Source of the DNA: Rhizobiaceae bacterium
GTDB lineage: Bacteria; Pseudomonadota; Alphaproteobacteria; Rhizobiales; Rhizobiaceae
DNA: 9,157 bases
Direction of reading: 5' to 3'
Assembly: GCA_016793565.1 (NCBI GenBank)
Contig: JAEUMA010000097.1
Coordinates: forward strand, 1-9,157
Shown: positions 6,006 through 9,157 of the stretch, piece after piece
Layout of the letters: each line of letters begins with the position of its first letter
Position numbering within the stretch: position 1 is the stretch's first letter
Made by a program: the position numbers and the translations under genes
The notes under the pieces: model-generated
What the model saw: only the letters and a program-made list of their open reading frames with translations
What the model was told of the DNA's origin: nothing
Database searches by the model: none

Positions 6006-7079
6006 TCATTTGGGTCGCTCGGGAGATTGTTCCCGCGCGTTGAAGGAGGTCAGGGCCGAGAGGAAGTCGGACATTCGCGGGCGTCGTTCCTCCGAAAACG
6101 GCAGGGGCCGGGCCGCCTCCATCGCGGCCATGCCGATGCGCGCGGTCATCATGCCGTTGACCACGCCTTCGCCGAGCTTGGCGGACAGACGCGCGGCCAG
6201 CCCGTGGCCGACGATCTGCTGCACAATGCTGTCTCCGGCGGCGATCGATCCTGTCACCGCAAGATGGGCGAGGACGCTGCGCGTCAGGCGGAAGAAACCC
6301 AGCGTTCCCGGCCTGCCGGCGTAGAGTTCCGACAGACGGCGGATCAGCCGGCCTGCCTCGAAAACGACATAGGCGACGTCGACCAGCGCGCGCGGCGAGA
6401 CCGCCGTCACCAGCGAGACACGCTTGGCGGCGTCGAGGACCATAAGCTGGGCTCTCTGGTCCAGCGGGGCAAGGATTTCGGTCTCCGCAAGCTTTACCAG
6501 CGCGGCGCCGTCGATGATGTCCCCGGACAGGTCCGTCATCGTGCGGCGGCCAGCGGCTGTTGCCGGCTGTGAGGCGAACAGCGTCACCAATTCGTCGACC
6601 ACCTGTCGCGCGGCCTTGGGATCGTCGCGGGCGACGGCATCCGCCGAGCGAATGCGCAGATGTTCGACCGACGCCAGCCGCGACAGCGCGAGCAGTTCGC
6701 GCGCCAGAACGATCAGCAGGGCAAGCGCGGCGATGGCCGCGCAGGCCAGGGCCAGCCAGCCGAGCCAGTCCGCCCGTTCGAAGAGATCGCGAATCAGCTG
6801 GTCGGTCCAAAGGCCGATCGCCAGCGACACGAGGATGCCTGCCGCTCCGAAGAAGATTCGTCCGAGCCAGTGGCGACGCCGCGGCGAGGTGGCAGGCGGC
6901 GGGACCTCCATGCTTTCCGGCTCGTCGAACACATCGAGGGCGGCCGGCGTCACCAGCGCTTCGGTGACGGGTGCGGCACGCGGGCGGCGCGGCGCCTCGC
7001 CGGCGTCAGGCGCTTCAGGCGTTGCCCGTGACGGTTCAGGGAGGCGGAAGGCTGCGGGTTTGCGCGGCGGCACGGTCAT
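6006..7079 (-). CDS. YcjF/TIGR01620 family inner-membrane protein
   Basis: This 357-residue membrane protein is the usual partner of YcjX. Residues 1-66 are a Pro/Ala/Arg-rich, probably disordered cytoplasmic tail. Two transmembrane helices follow at about 72-92 and 105-127, then a large helical domain. The most conserved-looking parts are V228-SPRALVDVAYVVFEAGRL, the L252-YAGRPG element, and G282-DSIVQQIVGHGL through G303-EGVVNGMMTARIG, which I recall as the TIGR01620/DUF697-like core. Its ATG overlaps the ycjX stop in an ATGA junction, so translation is probably coupled. A GGAG lies about 10 bases before the ATG. In E. coli ycjX-ycjF belongs to the phage-shock (Psp) regulon, but the exact role is not known, and I see no psp genes here. 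A 104-base gap follows the stop. Confidence 0.9.
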   Translation of the reverse strand: MTVPPRKPAAFRLPEPSRATPEAPDAGEAPRRPRAAPVTEALVTPAALDVFDEPESMEVPPPATSPRRRHWLGRIFFGAAGILVSLAIGLWTDQLIRDLFERADWLGWLALACAAIAALALLIVLARELLALSRLASVEHLRIRSADAVARDDPKAARQVVDELVTLFASQPATAAGRRTMTDLSGDIIDGAALVKLAETEILAPLDQRAQLMVLDAAKRVSLVTAVSPRALVDVAYVVFEAGRLIRRLSELYAGRPGTLGFFRLTRSVLAHLAVTGSIAAGDSIVQQIVGHGLAARLSAKLGEGVVNGMMTARIGMAAMEAARPLPFSEERRPRMSDFLSALTSFNAREQSPERPK

Positions 7080-8539
7080 GCGAGCCGGTCTCCGATCAGG
7101 AACTGCATGGCGCGGTCGAGCCGTATATGGGGCAGGGACAAGGCTATTCCCTCTGCGGTCCGCTCGATTCGCGGCGGCCGGAAGCGGACGAAGCGGATGG
7201 AAAATGTCGACGCCTCGCTGGCCTGCAAGGCCTGGCCCGGCTTTTCGGGCAAGTCGCCCGGAAAGATGGCCGTCTCGGCCTTGCCATCGAAGCGTTCCCC
7301 GTCGATCGTCTCGCCCGCGAGCGGCGTACCGATGATCACGGGCAGCGTCTCGCGGCCCTGCTTGACGGTGCCTTCCCGCGTGGCGCGGACGGCTGCCATC
7401 GCCAGGACGTCGACCTCGGCGCCGGAGAAGCTGGCGCGTGCGATTGCCCGCTCGGCCAGCCGCCGCACAATCGCCTGGAGCCGGTCATGGCTCTCATGGT
7501 GAAGGTGGTCGGCCTTGGTCGCCGCGATCAGGATGCGGTCGATGCGGTGCGAGAAGAAGTCGGTGAGCAGGCCTCCGCGGCCGGGCCGGAAGCAGGCCAG
7601 GATTTCGGTCAGCGCGCGTTCGAGATCGGCAACCGCCGCGCCGCCGGCATTGAGGGCCTGAAGAGCATCGACCAGTACGATCTGGCGATCGAGCCGGGCG
7701 ATGTGCTCGCGGAAGAACGGCCGCACGACGTGTGTCTTGTAGGCTTCGTAGCGGCGCTCCATGATCGCCTGCAACGAACCGGCCCTTGGCCTGCCTTCGC
7801 TCAGCCTCGCCAGCGGCGAAAAGGTGAGGGCGGGCGAGCCCTCCAGGTCACCTGGCATCAGGAAACGGCCGGGCGGCAGCGTGGACAGCGCCCGGTCGTC
7901 GGCCTTGCAGGCGCGCAGATAGGCGCTGAAGGCTTCGGCAAGACCGCGGATGGACTGCTCGTCGGCGGGCGCGTCCGGATCCGCGGCCGACGCAACCGAC
8001 AGCCATTCGCGCGAAAGGTCTGCCCGCACCGGCAGCGCGGCGAGTTCGACCGCCTCGCGCGAGAACTCTGCGAAGTCCTTGCCGAGCAGCGGCAGGTCCA
8101 GCAGCCATTCACCCGGGTAGTCGACGATGTCGACCGAGAGGCGCCCCGGCGAGAGCATGCGTCCGAAGAAGCTGGCCGATTCGAAATCGATCGTCAGCCG
8201 CAGTTCCGAAATGGCCCGCGTCGAGTCGGGCCATATGCGTTGCTCGACGAGTGCCGCGATATGGTCCTCGTACTGGAAGCGCGGGACCGCGGCATCCGGC
8301 TGTTCCTCGAGATAGGCGCGGGATATGCGGCCGGACTTGAAGGCCTCGAAGAGCGGCAGTCGGCCGCCGTGGATCAGATTGTGTACGAAGGACGAGATGA
8401 AGACCGTCTTTCCGGCCCGTGAGAGGCCGGTCACGCCGAGCCGCACCGTGGGCGAAAACAGCGAAGCCGTGCGTCCGGCGATCGTGTCCAGCGCAATGCG
8501 TGCCTCGTCGGCGAAGGTCGTGATCGCGGCCAAGCGCAA
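7076..8539 (-). CDS. ycjX: YcjX-like P-loop NTPase
   Basis: This 487-residue protein is a YcjX/DUF463-type nucleotide-binding protein, probably cytoplasmic and membrane-associated through YcjF. The Walker A motif is G38-LSRAGKT. D140-YPGEWLLDLPLL matches the family's switch/Walker B region (DxxG), and A340-TKADH fits a TKxD guanine-specificity motif, so GTP is the likely nucleotide. Length is normal. The start is a TTG at 8539. A second TTG two codons on (8533) is seven bases from a G5 run and may be better placed. No ATG or GTG lies in frame in the 60 bases after sixA. The E. coli counterpart is stress-induced, but its cellular function is not established. The gene overlaps ycjF by four bases. 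Confidence 0.93.
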   Translation of the reverse strand: MRLAAITTFADEARIALDTIAGRTASLFSPTVRLGVTGLSRAGKTVFISSFVHNLIHGGRLPLFEAFKSGRISRAYLEEQPDAAVPRFQYEDHIAALVEQRIWPDSTRAISELRLTIDFESASFFGRMLSPGRLSVDIVDYPGEWLLDLPLLGKDFAEFSREAVELAALPVRADLSREWLSVASAADPDAPADEQSIRGLAEAFSAYLRACKADDRALSTLPPGRFLMPGDLEGSPALTFSPLARLSEGRPRAGSLQAIMERRYEAYKTHVVRPFFREHIARLDRQIVLVDALQALNAGGAAVADLERALTEILACFRPGRGGLLTDFFSHRIDRILIAATKADHLHHESHDRLQAIVRRLAERAIARASFSGAEVDVLAMAAVRATREGTVKQGRETLPVIIGTPLAGETIDGERFDGKAETAIFPGDLPEKPGQALQASEASTFSIRFVRFRPPRIERTAEGIALSLPHIRLDRAMQFLIGDRLA

Positions 8540-8562
8540 GCCCCCGTGGTCGTCGAGACCCC

Positions 8563-8591
8563 ATATAGGCCGGCGACGTCCGGTTTGTAAT
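8563..8591 (-). promoter_or_regulatory. candidate promoter of ycjX-ycjF
   Basis: On the minus strand CTATAT (8568-8563) matches the -10 of the rhizobial sigma-70 consensus (CTTGAC-N17-CTATAT). The hexamer 17 bases upstream (8591-8586, ATTACA) is a poor -35. Transcription from here would leave a leader of roughly 15 bases before the TTG at 8539. ycjX may thus have its own promoter within the 60-base gap after sixA, in addition to readthrough. Confidence 0.3.
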
Positions 8592-8599
8592 GGAGCGGC

Positions 8600-9106
8600 C
8601 TACCGCTGATCGCCCGGCAGGATAAAGGCCTCAAGGTAGCCTATGCCCGGCGCGATATCAGTGAGCCCGCCGGGAAGCGCGATCACGGCGAGTCCGGCAG
8701 TCGGAAAGCCTGACGCAATCGCCGCCCGCGCCGCCTGTTCGCCGCGCGGGGCCAGCGCGCTCGCGAGATCTTCCATCATCGGATTGTGTCCGATGACGAG
8801 GATCGCTGAGTATTCGCCATACTCGCCGATGCCTGCGAGGTAGTCGCCCGGATTGCCGTTGTAGAGCGCGTCGGAATAGACGACGCGGCCGATGTCGGCG
8901 TTGCGGGCCACTCCCTCCAGCGTCTCGCGCGTGCGCCTTGCGCCGGAGCAGAGCGTGAGTTCGGGTAAAAGGCCGCGTTCCTGCATTGCCTGGCCGATCG
9001 CCTCGGCATCGCGACGCCCGCGCGCTTCGAGCGGCCGGTCGAAATCGCGCATGCCCGGCGCCGCCCAGGCGGCCTTGGCGTGACGCATGAGATAGAGTTT
9101 GCTCAA
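8600..9106 (-). CDS. SixA-type histidine phosphatase (phosphoglycerate mutase-like fold)
   Basis: This 168-residue protein belongs to the histidine phosphatase (RHG) superfamily, SixA branch. The catalytic motif L6-M-R8-H9-A-K is at the extreme N-terminus, followed by D21-FDRPLEARGRRDAE, S54-GARRTRETLE (R57) and the second catalytic histidine in V104-IGHNPMME (H107). The known E. coli SixA dephosphorylates phosphohistidine on phosphotransfer proteins; the substrate here cannot be read from the sequence. The start is TTG at 9106: a TGA lies in frame two codons upstream and the next ATG (M7) would delete the first beta strand. GAGG eight bases upstream supports TTG. The stop is 60 bases before ycjX, in the same direction, so an operon with ycjX-ycjF is possible. 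Confidence 0.92.
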   Translation of the reverse strand: MSKLYLMRHAKAAWAAPGMRDFDRPLEARGRRDAEAIGQAMQERGLLPELTLCSGARRTRETLEGVARNADIGRVVYSDALYNGNPGDYLAGIGEYGEYSAILVIGHNPMMEDLASALAPRGEQAARAAIASGFPTAGLAVIALPGGLTDIAPGIGYLEAFILPGDQR

Positions 9107-9114
9107 GTTTCAAA

Positions 9115-9118
9115 CCTC
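9115..9118 (-). promoter_or_regulatory. ribosome-binding site of the sixA-like gene
   Basis: GAGG on the minus strand is eight bases from the TTG at 9106 and, with the in-frame TGA at 9112-9110, decides this start. The remaining 39 bases to the window edge hold a run of seven G (9139-9145) and no recognisable promoter or gene. Confidence 0.6.
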
Positions 9119-9157
9119 GTCCGGACGCGGCGGTCCTTGGGGGGGCGTATTCTTCCT

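Noticed and set aside
5338..6324. A 328-codon plus-strand open frame across the secreted-protein gene and the end of ycjF.
   Set aside because: It spans two genes and a gap on the other strand, has no recognisable domain, and shows no good ribosome-binding site.
6971..8422. A 483-codon open frame on the plus strand opposite ycjX and the start of ycjF.
   Set aside because: It is antisense to a gene with clear P-loop motifs, its translation is low-complexity and resembles no family, and such frames are common opposite GC-rich genes.
1..9157. A mobile element, defence island, CRISPR array or RNA gene.
   Set aside because: No transposase, integrase, direct-repeat array, tRNA-like cloverleaf or composition shift was seen; the genes are typical core chromosomal ones.

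Overview
The window looks like ordinary chromosomal sequence from a high-GC alphaproteobacterium, most likely order Hyphomicrobiales (Rhizobiales; a Mesorhizobium/Phyllobacteriaceae-type organism). This rests on recalled family resemblance: an adrenodoxin-type ferredoxin, a DUF922 secreted protein, the folP-folB-folK order, a YcjX/YcjF pair of alphaproteobacterial type, and very high GC with long antisense open frames. No species can be named from the sequence alone. There is no tRNA, rRNA, CRISPR array, insertion sequence, phage gene or att-like repeat, and base composition is even throughout. No non-coding gap exceeds 130 bases.

Left part (1-2800): a 2Fe-2S ferredoxin on the plus strand; a convergent minus-strand gene for a secreted HExxH protein (DUF922, predicted Zn-dependent protease); then, divergently transcribed, the folate operon folP-folB-folK. 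FolB makes 6-hydroxymethyl-dihydropterin, FolK pyrophosphorylates it, and FolP joins it to p-aminobenzoate to give dihydropteroate. The three genes are nearly contiguous: 5 bases between folP and folB, and folK starts inside the end of folB.

Right part (2800-9157): everything is on the minus strand. Reading in the direction of transcription, from high to low coordinates: a SixA-type histidine phosphatase, the P-loop protein YcjX and its membrane partner YcjF (4-base overlap), a small secreted protein of unknown function, then a KefB/KefC-type K+/H+ antiporter overlapping by 4 bases with a DUF924 gene. The KefB/DUF924 and YcjX/YcjF overlaps are ATGA junctions, which suggest translational coupling. 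The shared theme may be envelope and ion homeostasis, but that is inference.

Four of the eleven genes (folK, the small secreted protein, ycjX, sixA) appear to start with TTG. For folK, sixA and the small secreted protein an in-frame stop lies just upstream, so no ATG or GTG can replace it without cutting conserved sequence or the signal peptide.

I found no convincing new system. The most useful leads are the poorly understood YcjX/YcjF pair with SixA beside it, the DUF924 gene coupled to a cation antiporter, the DUF922 protease candidate, and a CtrA-like half-site ahead of the unknown secreted protein.
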